From positions 310,001 through 374,000 of the forward strand of contig NW_006763294.1 in assembly GCF_000218685.1 (NCBI RefSeq): 64,000 nt of DNA, written 5' to 3'. The position numbers and the translations under genes are program-made. This document shows, piece after piece, positions 1 to 11,104 of the stretch; the stretch's first letter is position 1; each line of letters begins with the position of its first letter. Source of the DNA: Serpula lacrymans var. lacrymans S7.9 (lineage: Eukaryota; Basidiomycota; Agaricomycetes; Boletales; Serpulaceae). Below the pieces are notes generated by a model. That model did no database searches, was not told the origin of the DNA, and was given only the letters and a program-made list of their open reading frames with translations.

Positions 1-1420
1 ATACAAAAACCTTTCCTTTTTCTCTTTCTGTGGTTTCTGAAGTCTTCGACGAGACATGCTTTCTCGTCTGAAGTGAGTGTGTGGTATTCGGCACTGTGGT
101 CATGAACAAGGCTTTGTAGGACAGCCATCCCACTCCCTTCTAGAAATGGGTCAGGTCATTCTAGTCTTATGGTAAGTAAAGCACGTACTATTGCTTTGGT
201 CTATCTCACAAATTTTCTTCCAGCAAAACACATTCCACGCACTCAGCTTCTTTTGTTCTCGGCACTTCAAGACTCGGCCAAAATAGAGGTCATTTTGAAC
301 ACGCCAATAACCCCTGCAATTTGATGTTGCAATGGCCGTCATTGTATTGTCAATGCATTCCCAAGCAGCTTCGAGATCATTCCTGAGCTGTTGGGATCAC
401 TCACTACGCTTTGCTGCAATAATAGCCCTTGCTTCTTTGCTAAGTCACACACAGGGCCGAATGCGGGTTAGGCTTTGGGTATCATGGGGGCTGGTATGAG
501 TACGGGCCCCGGCACCTCATTTCCTGACCGTGTATACCTGGTGTCCAGCCATGGGTAATAGACCTTGTAGAGAAGAGATGATGGGTATCAACACAGAGAG
601 TGGGTGTGCACCAAAGTTTATCAGTAGCCCTACACTACTTTTATACTGAACTGACTCAGACAACGGGAGGGCACATGTTTATATTCTCGTAATTGAAAAA
701 TGTACAAAACAATGAAGACACAAGCTACGTGTAACAGTAAAAAGACGTACACCACACCATAGAAAGCAGACAACATTGTAGATGAGTGCTGTAGCTTGTC
801 AGCATGAGGATCTACTTCAATGAATAAGATATTTTACGTACCTTTACAACAAGAGTGTCGGCTGAATCGACAAGCAAAGCTTTGCAAAGATTTGAGGCCT
901 GCTCATATGTAAGATTGCAGCTCGGAGATCTCAACACTGCATCCATATTTGGTCCAATACTCATAATTGGGGGTCAATGTGGTTGCAAGACGCAAGTTTG
1001 AACCGAGCAAGCAGTACTCTACTAAGTGTTGCTAAACTCCAAAATGTAAACTGTGTCCTGTCTCTATTGGTCAGTGGTGCAATGAAGATATGAGAGTTAC
1101 AGTGAAAGCTCCTTCAAGTGACCCTCAGAGTCAGAGGATATAGAATAATGTAAGAACCAGTCTCTTTGTCTCGAAATGAGGTTCTGCAAGTGCCACCCAC
1201 AGCCACACTTCTGTTATATTGTACAGAACATTTGTATTGTACCAAACTACTACAGTGCTCAGGATAGAGTTCCAATGAAGTTAAAAGCGTCATAAACCAT
1301 TTCTGCATGCTCCTGTCTTGTTGTTAAATCTGAACAAGCAAGTCTGTAGCCAGTATTTTGTTTGATATATCCACGACGTCTGAAATACACTTTTAGACAT
1401 GTGAAATAAAAAAAAAAAAG
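1..1420. other. Degenerate non-coding stretch, transposon margin
   Basis: No intact gene is visible. On the minus strand at about 151-342 a short open stretch contains KKLSAWNVFCWKK, which resembles the 'xAWNxFxxxK' start of HMG-like accessory proteins often seen with agaric transposons; that link is inference from a very short match. The rest is AT-rich and full of stops, probably the downstream flank of the KDZ relic that starts at 1430. Confidence 0.25.
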
Positions 1421-1429
1421 AATAACATA

Positions 1430-3240
1430 CCACCTGAGGGGGCAGGCCGTTTTTCGGCAGCAGTGGCAAGGCAATCTTGTAGTTGGACACCTATGCCACG
1501 TTTCCCTGAAAATTTGGGCATTGATTCTATGTAATCTAATCAGCGTAAGTGAACTTGATTTACAGCTGAACACCATAGCCATTGTCGTTTTAGCTCTCCT
1601 CCAAGCATGGGATTAGATAGATTAAGTTCCTGAATGACTTGAGTAACTTCATTTTCCTCATTGTATATTGCTGTTTGTAAACAGTGCATTTCAACATTCA
1701 ACCAAACAATTTCTTCACGAGCCCGGCATAGCTTAAATACTTGACACAAGCCGCCCTGTTTGCTGGTTTTGTCCAGTCCTGCATACAAATATCAGTTCAT
1801 GCATCATGTAAAAGATTAAATTCACCAAGAAATGTAAAATTGGCTATATCCTTCCAGGATATTTTTGGTTGTGGTGGGTTGAGAAGGTCCGCTTGGACAT
1901 TGTAGCAATTTATAGCACTGCGGATGGCCTCTGATTGCCGCTGCAAGCCTTTTGATATATGCTGTCAAAGCTTGTAGCCTATACCATAAGACTGAGGGTA
2001 GATATATGAATATGCAAAGGATTATCTTACCTGTCCCTGGCATTAAAATCTTTGACAGCTCAAAGAGCCTCATGACAGTGAGACACTCCAAATTGTCTAC
2101 CGTTGTTTGATACTTTGAAATAGACTTAGCCTCCTGGTAACGGTTATACTCTGTGCTTCCTATAGCCCATCGTTCTTTGATACATAGTTGTACCTCAAGG
2201 TCACTGACATTTTTCTCTGAATTTTGTAGCCTAGCATATGCATTATCAACACGGATCCGAGCCTGCAAGAGAGCATTGTTAATGTCTTGGATACTGCCAC
2301 TATGTGAGGTGGATAATGCATTATTGGCCATCTGACGTGCATTTCCCCATTCATTCCTACAATAGTCAGTTATATAATACAGCTACAGAAAATCAAGTGC
2401 ATACTGTCGAGTGTGTAATTCATCAAGTGTTTCAATGTATCGCGTGTAGAGCTGGTCTTTAACTGGATATTGTGTCAGAGTGGTCAGATGTTTTTGTTCC
2501 TCGGCATAAAACCATTCAAAATCTGTCTCGGTAAGGTGTAGTTCAACCTTTATAATCTCAAGTTCGGCCGTAAGCGTGTTTATAGCTTTGGAGGCTTCAT
2601 GATAATGATTCCTAAAAAATGTAGCTAAACACCATGTTAGCGTGTGGTACCATTGCATGAGTAGAACATACTTAATGCGGCATACTTATCAGCATCCCAA
2701 AACGTAAAGTATTGTTCAATTGCTTGATGTCGATGAAAGGTGGAAGCATGTCTAGTACCACGAGCAAGATTGTTAAAAGATGAGAATATGTGCTCACAAC
2801 CCTCGCCTTCACTGTGTCCTGTGCCTTCAATGTACAGCGGATGCCAGTCCAGCTGGCATTTGCGATTGTGAGCGTGGCCATGGAAAGCACCAACCATCAT
2901 TCAAAGGTTGTGCTCCCGAGCTCTCAGTCCAAGGGAACTGTTTTGCAGAGTGGTAGAAAATGCACAACCTATATCGTACGCACATCCACCATTTTTTGCT
3001 GTACACAGATAATAACTTATGTATAATTGCCAGTGGATATTTTGCTCTAATAAATGTGTCAATATCCGACTCATATACAAAATGGGCACTCACAATTCAC
3101 CGCTTGCAATCATATCACAAACAGAAAGTATAATCCTGTGACAACATGTTGCAATGAATATGCCGGTCTCGTCAAATATACTGAACTTTTTTTTCTTCTG
3201 TTCAGGACCGGCATTCCTCCATTGATCTATTCAAGTGAAT
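1430..3240 (-). pseudogene. KDZ transposase relic (C-terminal two thirds)
   Basis: Minus-strand pieces read in order as a Kyakuja-Dileera-Zisupton (KDZ) family transposase, a cut-and-paste DNA transposase abundant in agarics. Recognisable blocks: KFSIFDETGIF near 3160, GCAYDIGCAF near 2975, MVGAFHGHAHNRKCQLDWHP near 2870, GEGCEHIFSS and ASTFHRHQAIEQ near 2770, then the C-terminal coiled region (RLFELSK near 2060, KISWKDIANF near 1850, RAREEI near 1715, KFSGKRGIG near 1510). The gene is dead. Three in-frame TGA codons sit where the family has Arg (1540-1542, 1964-1966, 2901-2903), and a frameshift lies in an A6 run near 2996. The N-terminal CxC cysteine cluster and the first catalytic block are absent upstream of 3240. 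Confidence 0.85.
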
Positions 3241-3564
3241 GATTCTGACTCGGTGCCATGCACCAAAGTTGATTGGTAACATGGACAGGTGTCAATAACG
3301 AAGTGAATATTCAAAAAGACTTGCCTTTGCGCCACACAGGCACAGTGCCACGTGGAATAGTAATTAATATTGCCTTTTTCGAACTTGTGGCTGATCAGCA
3401 CCACCTCTATTAGGCAATCCAGTCACGCTCACCTTTGCTTTTCCATTCAGTACTTTCGGCATTTCGGCATTTCGGCAAATTTTCGCGTCGCCACTGGCTA
3501 CACATTGCATTGCGCCCTCGTTTTTGTTGTTTCCTTCACTTCCCTTCCTTTGCCTAGCCCCACC

Positions 3565-4107
3565 ATGGGCCCCTTCCTCTCATTTTTATTCTCACCTGAC
3601 GGTCGTTTCTGGATCCCCATTCTAATCCACTTTTTCATCACCTCCACCCTCCTCCTCCTCATCTTATTTGCACCCCCACCATTTCTGATGTCACCACTTC
3701 CTATCCGCTTCCGTCGCCGATCCGTCGACTACCACGTGCCACTGCTGATATCAGCAAAGCCCCGGCGGCCGGTCCAAATAGGGCAACAGGTCCATCTTCA
3801 TGACGTCGATCTGCCATCATATACTATCAAAACATCAGTCGCTCGTCTTGCCTGGTTGGAGCGTGGGTGGGTAGTTTTTGAGCTGGAGAAGGTTCATCCC
3901 CTTGCGTCGCCCATGTTCATCGCTGTCCCATTTACTTGGGTACACTTATCTTTTGTCCATCGTCTTCGCTACAGCTACACCTACCACACCCTGCCTGGGA
4001 CTCACTTGTTCCAAATTGGAACTACTCCTCTCCCTCCCTCGTTTGATCAGGTGGTCCAACACAACCAGTCCATTGGTAAGGCCATGGAACTGTCGGATTT
4101 GGACTAG
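3565..4107 (+). CDS. Orphan ORF, hypothetical
   Basis: An uninterrupted reading frame of 180 codons from the internal ATG (MGPFLSF); the frame stays open upstream to 3370. Residues 15-40 form a strongly hydrophobic segment (HFFITSTLLLLILFAPPPF), so a membrane anchor is possible, followed by a basic patch (RFRRRS) and a soluble tail. An AATAAA-like signal follows near 4227. I recognise no family. It lies between two transposon relics and could be a single-copy orphan gene, part of an element, or chance. Confidence 0.35.
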   Translation: MGPFLSFLFSPDGRFWIPILIHFFITSTLLLLILFAPPPFLMSPLPIRFRRRSVDYHVPLLISAKPRRPVQIGQQVHLHDVDLPSYTIKTSVARLAWLERGWVVFELEKVHPLASPMFIAVPFTWVHLSFVHRLRYSYTYHTLPGTHLFQIGTTPLPPSFDQVVQHNQSIGKAMELSDLD

Positions 4108-4351
4108 GTGGTGGACCGGTGGCTCCAGTTTCTTTTTCTTCAGCAGAACATTCATTTACAGTGCGATTATTTTTGATTTTTGAATTATTTTTATGGACAC
4201 ATATTTTTTAGAATGCCTGACTGACAATAAAGGAACTGTGTTGATACTGATAGTGTTTTGCCTTGCCCTTTTTTTACTGCATCTTCCCATGACATCATGA
4301 TTTTCCTGCTCTCTTTTTGCTATTGGACTTTACTTTATGGCTGTACAAACC
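4108..4351. other. 3' flank of the orphan ORF
   Basis: AT-rich DNA with a likely polyadenylation signal (AATAAA-like, near 4227). No other feature seen. Confidence 0.3.
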
Positions 4352-4626
4352 TGTGACATTACTCACAGCATTCATTGTTCCATCCCTTTCTTTTCCTTTT
4401 TTTGACAATCTTATCCTGTACTACCTACGCAGGATTTGTCAGCATACATTCCTTCCTTCATGTTCTTTCTCATTCTTTTTGCACAGCTATACTGTGCCTA
4501 GCCTACTTTTCTTTTACTATATAAACCCCTGTATTTTACCTTGTAAAAAGAACAAGAACTCCAATCCAGACTTCTTCTCTGCTCTCAAGTTCACTACTCT
4601 GCTACTTGTGATCCAGTGTGGTCACA
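4352..4626 (+). repeat. LTR-like repeat (possible solo LTR)
   Basis: The 275-bp stretch begins TGTGAC and ends GTCACA, a perfect 6-bp inverted terminus with the TG..CA ends of LTR retrotransposons. It carries a TATA-like box (TATATAAA near 4518) in promoter position. No target-site duplication is visible (AAACC before, ACACT after) and no internal retroelement genes flank it, so it would be an old solo LTR. Confidence 0.4.
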
Positions 4627-5039
4627 ACACTTCCCACTTCTACCACTGTCAACTGCTGTCATCGTCACTTCCCACTTTTGAAGTTGTTGTCATCCATTTC
4701 GATTAGAGTCCTTCTGAGCACTACAGTTTGTGCATTAGGAGCCTGCTATCACTGGGAACCTCGTCATATTGTCGTTCTCAAACCTACCTTGTGCTACGAT
4801 TAGCAAGGTAGTGCTCGTCTATACTTGTCACAAAGCCCCTATCCTTCTATAAATTCAACTATCCCTCCTCCTCAAAACCCACACTCATACACCTCTGGGT
4901 TTTACTTTGAAGGATCTTTATATGTACCACCCCACAAACAACCAGACCAGTCCACTGTTCTAGGAGGCAAAGCCCATAAACAAGTTCTGTGGAATCTGGG
5001 AGGATTGTGTGTTAGTTTGTTTTTGTGTGTGGTTTTCTA
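4627..5039. other. Unassigned transposon-flank sequence
   Basis: A 71-codon open stretch starts at 4825, but no family is recognised. The sequence lies between the LTR-like repeat and a Crypton fragment and is probably transposon flank. Confidence 0.25.
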
Positions 5040-5249
5040 ACAACAGTTCTCATCATCGACAACACTTAGCCCTGCTCTCCTCTAAACGCCCACACCGACA
5101 GCCCATTACTCCTACCCCAATAATCCTGATCAGGACAGAATTAAACCTCAATAACCCACTAGATGCTGCAGTTTATGCATGCCTAACCACAGTCTTCTAC
5201 TCTGTTGCCAGACTCGGAGAATTCACAGTTCCCACCATCAAGGACTTTA
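5040..5249 (+). pseudogene. Crypton-type tyrosine recombinase fragment
   Basis: Reads SSKRPHRQPI, RTELNLNNPLDAAVYACLTT and YSVARLGEFTVPTIKDF, the start of the catalytic domain of the agaric Crypton/XerD-like tyrosine recombinase. The Arg in VARLGEF corresponds to the first catalytic Arg. The same segment occurs at 12400-12560 in another copy. The frame stops abruptly at 5249 where a Harbinger terminus begins, so the fragment is the left half of a target gene cut by that insertion. Its continuation is not found on the right side. Confidence 0.75.
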
Positions 5250-5471
5250 GGGCCCATTCAGCAGCCACCGTTTCAAAATGTCACCCGCCAAAAAAGTCGC
5301 GTTTTGTTTCGAAACGGGCCCATTTTGGAACGAGCTGACGTGTTCAGCAACTCAGCTCATTTTGAAAAAACTTTGTCACACTGGTCTGCAAATTGTGTTC
5401 CCAACTTTTACACTCAAACTACAGTAGCTCACACTGCTCTATCACTCTCAAACCCACCTCAAAAGCCCCCA

Positions 5472-6676
5472 ATGACCTCTCAAAAGCTCACACTCAAGAT
5501 TTCATCTATGAAAAACAGGCTCCTTGCCAACAAAGAGAACCAACCTCCTAGTCAACAATCTCAGAGTTCAGCCCCAAAAGAGCCCCAAAACGCGAAATGG
5601 ACATCAGAGGATGATGCCACATTAGTGGATAAATTGAAGGAGGCACAAATGGAAGGTAATCAACCTGACATTAATTTCTAAAAACCAGCTTTTGTTGCTG
5701 CAGCTGTTGTGCTAGTGCAGAGCCATAAAACCACTGGTGGTGCACCAAAGACATCTACATATTGTAGCTGACATTGGGGAACAGTAAGTCAACCATTGTA
5801 CAACATATATTGTACTGATTTTTATCATCACAGTTAAAGGCTATGTGCCTTGTTGTTCAGCAGCTCCAAGAGCTGTCTGGTTTTGGATGGGATAATACCA
5901 GAAAGAAAGTAACTGCTGAAGAAGATGTGTAGGATAACTATATTGCAGTAAGTGTAGAGTCAATAATTTAGTATGGGATGTACTCAATTAGATCTGTCTC
6001 AGCCCCATCCAGAAGCAAAGCCATGGCGTACAAACCCTTTTCCGCTCTACAATGACATAATCGGACTCATTGACGGACGCTATGCCACTGGTGAGGGTGC
6101 TTTTCATATCCCAGAGATTGATGAGCCTTCTTTGCCCTCGCCTCATCCTTATGAGGAGCAAGTGGATCAAGATGATGTGGGCACAGCGGATAGTCATCTA
6201 GAGAGTGATTTAGACTTGGATGGGGAAGAAAAGTCTCAGGTATGTGATATGGCTTGATGTTGACTTTACCTCACTATTCATTCTTCTAGGATTCTATTGA
6301 AGTGTCTCAGAACTTAAAACACAAATGTGCAGCTTCTGGATCACCCACTCCTGCATCTGCATCAAAGCGCCTTTGTACCAAGGTGACAGGACCTTCTGCT
6401 ATCCTTGGAATTGCAGATGCACTTAGTGCTGTGGCTTCATCACTCAGTCATCCTGACCCTAGTATTTCCCAGCTTATTGATGATGTCCCCAGCACACCTA
6501 AGAGGAGAATTGCTGCATTCAAGGCTGTTTGTGTTGATGATGCATTGGCCACTGCTGAGTGCACACAAGCAATTGCACTATTCACCAAGAATATTGCCAT
6601 TGCTGATGCATATTCTGCTATCTCTGATGATGTCCTTCAATCCAACTACATCTGTCTTGAGATTGATAGCATGTAG
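5472..6676 (+). pseudogene. Harbinger accessory Myb/SANT-like protein
   Basis: This is the DNA-binding partner that helps the Harbinger transposase. It shows WTSEDDATLVDKLKEAQ near 5600, GGAPKTST near 5735, LSGFGWDN near 5875, KPWRTNPFPLYND near 6020 and ATGEGAFH near 6085, in the order of the basidiomycete Myb/SANT-like family, then a C-terminal part (TPKRRIAAFKAV near 6500, AIADAYSAIS near 6600). It is split by several intron-like gaps. The frame after DINF meets TAA at about 5679 although family-like sequence (PAFVAAAVVLV) follows in frame, so it is probably non-functional. Confidence 0.65.
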
Positions 6677-6696
6677 TTAAAATAGCTTTACTATTA

Positions 6697-7670
6697 CTAG
6701 TTTCCAGTTTGAGTATATATGATATACTGTTCCCACATTGCCTTTGAAATTATATCATGTTTAAGTACTGCCCTCTCCTTTTCCTGAGGTGTGATGACAT
6801 GACTATGATCCTTTTGATCCTGCTGCATAGCTTGACTATTCTGTCCACCACCTATACTGTCCCCTTCTTCATTGTTACTGTCATCAGGATCATGAACTCG
6901 TATGAAGTTGTGAAGAATGCAAAGTGCAGGAACAAGCTTTGCTTGTACCTCCAAAGCATACTCTGGAGCTGCAACCATTAGTCAAAAATGTCTCTTGACC
7001 ACCCCAAAGATGCGCTCAATAACAATACTAGCTTAAGCATGACGTAAATTGAAAAGCTCTTTGAAGTCTTTCGGCCTGAAAGATAACAAGTATGAGCTGA
7101 GATATCAAAGTGAAAGAAATAAAGACCTTTGTGAAGCTCTACCCTATTCTTTCAAATGGTATTATACTCCATGGTAGGGGACCAAAAGAGAATCACATGA
7201 GGGAAAGCCTGCATCCACAAGATAATATAGACCTGGAGGAATTACAAAGCTATTCCTCCGAGCATTGTTGTACACACAACTATCAGCAGCACTGCCCTCC
7301 CAGCCAGACAGGACATATGAAAAGTGCATGTCAAAGGTGCAAGCAGCAAGGATATTTTGAGAGAGTTGACCCTTCCAATTATGGTAGCTACCATCTATGG
7401 CACCATGACACTGTTTAAAGAAGGGATAGAACTTGGGCTCATCTCAGATTTTAGGAGGGACCTCCTCATTAGGGGGGAGATTGATGTATTTCCGGTAAAG
7501 GGCAGGAGAAACCACCATATTGAGCATACAGTGAAAGATCCTATAAGTAACAAGGTTATATACTCAGTGAATGATATTGAAGAATAAACACATGCATACT
7601 TTGAAATTGTATCAGCACTATACTGGAACCTCTCCTGCATATCCCTATTTGTTCCACCAGTGCAACACAT
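6697..7670 (-). pseudogene. PIF/Harbinger DDE transposase relic
   Basis: Minus-strand pieces contain the three catalytic acidic blocks: GAIDGSY (first Asp, near 7395), YYLVDAGFPSCDSLLVPYHG (second Asp, near 7215) and ERIFGVVKRHF (Glu, near 7000). Between them LAACTFDMHFSYVLSGWEGS is characteristic of the family. The C-terminus reads APEYALEVQAKLVPAL..LHNFIR. Several in-frame stops break it (GV*YHL, RHA*AS, HF*LMV), so it cannot make a full transposase. It converges with the Myb/SANT gene. Confidence 0.8.
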
Positions 7671-7695
7671 TTGGAGAAAGATAGCAAGCTGTTCC

Positions 7696-7907
7696 TGTTA
7701 CAATTGACGTACCAGTACCTACTTACACTTCACCTTTTTCGTACTTTTACTTTTATTTTTCCAAGTCACATGACCAGTCACGTGACCATTTACTTTACTT
7801 TATATTTTCGACTTTTCATAGTCACATGACCAAGTCATGTGACACAACACCTGACCAGTGTCTAGACTTAGCATGTGACCGGTCACATGCTAGACATCGG
7901 ACTTTAA
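7696..7907 (-). repeat. Partial copy of the 403-bp LTR-like repeat
   Basis: Begins TGTTACAATTGACG and matches, in reverse complement, the right part of the insertion at 11567-11969 (about 11783-11969). It is dense in GTCACATGAC-type motifs and contains a perfect 24-bp palindrome (7869-7892, centred on GACCGGTC). The match stops after GGACTTTAAAC at about 7906. It probably truncated the Harbinger element on its left. Confidence 0.6.
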
Positions 7908-8348
7908 ACCACTTGGTCCTCCCAGTTAGTCAGCCTTCTAATAATGGATGGTTACCGACTGGGCCGATTATTACAAGGCTCTCGCACGGAAAGCTCCAGA
8001 CGCCAGCGTTAAATCCTGCCCAAAATCCAGAACTAGCCGTTGGCAGAGTTCTTTGGGTTTTGCTTATTGATTCCGAGGGCCTCCGCATACACAATATATA
8101 CGACGACTCTCAGGACTAGCTCTTCCCACGCTGTTTTCTTGTTTCTCGTTGTCATTGTCTACCCACCATCGTTGTCGTTGTCATCTCCCTATTGTTGCTG
8201 TCATCTCCCCATTGTCGCCGTCATCACCTCCCTACCCACTGTCATCATTGTTGCCTCTCCATCATTGTTGTCATCTCACAATTGTCTCTCCTTAATTGTT
8301 ATTGGAAGATAAGTTTTTCCTTTCAAATTTTATTCTATCACTTTACTA
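7908..8348. other. 5' flank of the second KDZ gene
   Basis: No gene. Contains an AATATATAC TATA-like run near 8092 and a long stretch rich in GTT/GTC triplets (8140-8300) immediately upstream of the KDZ N-terminal ORF, plausibly its promoter and leader. Confidence 0.3.
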
Positions 8349-9394
8349 ATGCCTAGTACGTCAACAAAACACAGTGGTTTATCAAAGTCTATTATCACCC
8401 AAACCCATAGGCATTTTGGGCGTACCTCCAAGGTTCAGAAGGCTGGAAAACAGGTGCACCGTGTTGAAGAGGCTAATGAAAAAAGGTTGCGTCAAATCAG
8501 AGGTGAGCTGTTCTCTATACTATTGTATTTATTGTATCTCAGGAATATACATGAAGATCTCTCAAAGGATGACCGTCTAATGATAGAGAATATGTTGTCT
8601 GATCATGCCATGGCCGACGTTGATTCCAATCTGTCAGAAGCTGCTAGAGATTTGAGTGTGCACTATGATGAAAATGACGAGGAATATCTGGAAGATTTGG
8701 CACATAAAATGGCAGATACAACAGGATAGTATGTAAATTTTTATGTTTTTGTTTTACGTTCATTACTCATAAATACTAGTGCATACATGGACCCACACAC
8801 TCGTTGTGATCGTACGGAAGTGCAAAATTCTCAATGGGATCTTCAGATGAATTATCTCGTGCAGGCATATCTAACATACAGGCACATGGACAGCGGTGAT
8901 GGAATTCCCCATATTGATGATAGCAATATGCATGTTCCTGACCACACAACCTGCCCTTTACTTGAGGGTATTGAAATGGTTGACATTTTCGTCTGTCGAC
9001 ATACTTGTTTAACCCCACAACCCTATCACAAGTATCCCAATGAGACACTAATCTATTATGGATATTTAGGTTGTTCCCCATTGTATCCTAATGTTGCTAT
9101 CTCAATTTGCACACTTGCTGCCTATCGACAAACACACAGGGCTTGTCCCCGGTTCACCATTCAGGCTCAATGTAAAGCTATGTGCCATCTACATAATGTA
9201 AGTTATAACAGCTGATAGACATCCTCGGAGCTTAATCATTTATCTTAGATTCCTTATCGTCCTTATCTCAAAATGCAGTTTTCTGCCACCTTTGATGTTT
9301 ATTTGGAAATACTACATCGTGTTGACAAACTCCTTGAAGTGGCCTTAAAATGTGATACACCAAACTGGTGCATGCTGCACTCGTGTCCTGCATG
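8349..9394 (+). pseudogene. KDZ transposase, N-terminal part, cut by assembly gap
   Basis: Starts MPSTSTKHSG and shows the N-terminal cysteine-cluster region that precedes KDZ transposases: TEVQNSQWDLQM near 8820, CRHTC near 8995, YYGYLGCSPLYPNVAIS near 9060, LAAYRQTHRACPRF near 9120, then after an intron IPYRPYLK and FDVYLEILHRVDKLL near 9300, and CDTPNWCMLHSCPA at the gap edge. Two 51-bp introns fit the GT..AG rule (8729-8779 and 9198-9248). This part looks open, but the rest is lost in the N run and the sequence beyond belongs to a different gene on the other strand, so integrity cannot be judged. Confidence 0.8.
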
Positions 9395-9908
9395 NNNNNN
9401 NNNNNNNNNNNNNNNNNNNNNNNNNNNNNNNNNNNNNNNNNNNNNNNNNNNNNNNNNNNNNNNNNNNNNNNNNNNNNNNNNNNNNNNNNNNNNNNNNNNN
9501 NNNNNNNNNNNNNNNNNNNNNNNNNNNNNNNNNNNNNNNNNNNNNNNNNNNNNNNNNNNNNNNNNNNNNNNNNNNNNNNNNNNNNNNNNNNNNNNNNNNN
9601 NNNNNNNNNNNNNNNNNNNNNNNNNNNNNNNNNNNNNNNNNNNNNNNNNNNNNNNNNNNNNNNNNNNNNNNNNNNNNNNNNNNNNNNNNNNNNNNNNNNN
9701 NNNNNNNNNNNNNNNNNNNNNNNNNNNNNNNNNNNNNNNNNNNNNNNNNNNNNNNNNNNNNNNNNNNNNNNNNNNNNNNNNNNNNNNNNNNNNNNNNNNN
9801 NNNNNNNNNNNNNNNNNNNNNNNNNNNNNNNNNNNNNNNNNNNNNNNNNNNNNNNNNNNNNNNNNNNNNNNNNNNNNNNNNNNNNNNNNNNNNNNNNNNN
9901 NNNNNNNN
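9395..9908. other. Assembly gap (514 N)
   Basis: A run of N. The left edge is KDZ transposase on the plus strand, the right edge is Crypton recombinase on the minus strand. All ORFs reported across it are artefacts of untranslated N. Confidence 1.
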
Positions 9909-10670
9909 CCATTGATGTTCCCAGATATGCCCATGGAGTAAGCGCCAAGTTTGTAAGCCTGCTGCATAGTTAGATAGTGTGGATCCTGCATACGAGCTGG
10001 CACAGCTGGATAAGAAGGAGAGGAAGAGGGTTGGTATTATAAGACAGCGTTGTTCTTCTGGTATGTTGTGTAGGTCGCAGTAGGTGTGGAAGACTAGGAG
10101 TCCTGCTCTGTAAGTCTCTTTTGTTGATTGTGCCCATGACGCGCCAATGACTTCTAAAATCTGGTGTAGTTGTTCATCTGACAAAATTGTGAAATTGGCA
10201 CTGATTGCGGTGGAGTTTGGTCATGGCGGAGCACCTGCTGGTAGCCAATGCCACAGTTGTTCTTCTTGAGTTAGGCAGTGTGGGCGGAGCTGTGAACACT
10301 GTGGGTTGAGATTGGGGGGGTATGGTTGAGGGTTTGAGGATGGGGTGCTTGCTGTGCTGTGTAGCAGGGCACTAAATCTTGCGTTTGCGGCTGGGGGTGC
10401 CAAGAGCCTCTGTGATTGCAATTTCTTTGCTATTTGCTGAGGCTCTTGCTCACTCACTTGCTTCTTGGCGGAGTTGGATTTGATCAATAAACTTTTCTGC
10501 AGTAGGAGGGTACTTCCCACTAGGGAGAAGTCAAAGTTCTGTTGGGGATAGAGGTTCCATTGTGCCAATGAGGAACTGTTGGAGGTGGGATGAGATAGGG
10601 ATGGGTGGGAGCAGAAGATGCTGGGGCCCGTATATGCCCCAGGAAGGTTTGTCTGTGGGGTTGTTTGCAC
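9909..10670 (-). pseudogene. Crypton tyrosine recombinase, N-terminal half
   Basis: The minus strand reads a Ser/Gln/Pro-rich leader (from about 10670), LRPHCLTQEEQLWHWLPAG near 10270, then the core-binding domain: LHQILEVIGASWAQSTKETY near 10150, FHTYCDLHNIPEEQR, SFLSSCASSYAGSTLSNY near 9990 and LLHGHIWEHQW at the gap. The catalytic C-terminal domain would lie in the N run. It matches the first third of the Crypton at 10850-13986 but in the opposite orientation. Confidence 0.75.
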
Positions 10671-11104
10671 TGTGGACTGTAGAAATTATATTATATAAGC
10701 AAACTTTGGAGCTTCGCCGAAGTTTTACTCTGTGATTACAACCAGCCTTTTGTGGCTATCATTGTCTTTCACATGATATTTACATATGTTTGTTATATAA
10801 GAAGCATGTATTTATGTTGTTACGGCATTCATTTGCCAAAAGAATCCTTCTCCCGTGCCTGTTCCCGCGCCCTGAGGGACCAAATATCCAACAGCACCTG
10901 TGGACGCCGGCTGGTAATCCCCCGTGATCTAATTTATTCAACAAGTCTAGTAATGGCTCACGGCCAAACAAAGAACAACTAGACAAGATGCTAGAAATCA
11001 TTGGTGCGTTGTGGGCGGCAACAACAAAGGAGACATACAGAGCAGGACTGCTTGTTTCCCACACATATTGTGATATATACAGCATACCTGAAGAACAAAG
11101 GTGT

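Larger units (their letters stand above)
5250..7690. mobile_element. PIF/Harbinger element, decayed, right end missing
   Basis: Begins GGGCCCATTC directly after TTA (5247-5249), the 3-bp target typical of PIF/Harbinger. It contains the two genes expected of such an element, converging on each other: a Myb/SANT-like DNA-binding protein (plus) and a DDE transposase (minus). No matching inverted end (..GAATGGGCCC) or second TTA is visible before 7695, where another repeat starts, so the right end appears truncated. Confidence 0.65.

Noticed and set aside
3878..4183. Second open frame inside the orphan ORF region
   Set aside because: Overlaps the longer frame in another phase with no start context or recognisable content.
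9268..10184. Several 190-280 codon ORFs across 9268-10184
   Set aside because: They are open only because the N run contains no stops; the real flanks belong to different genes.
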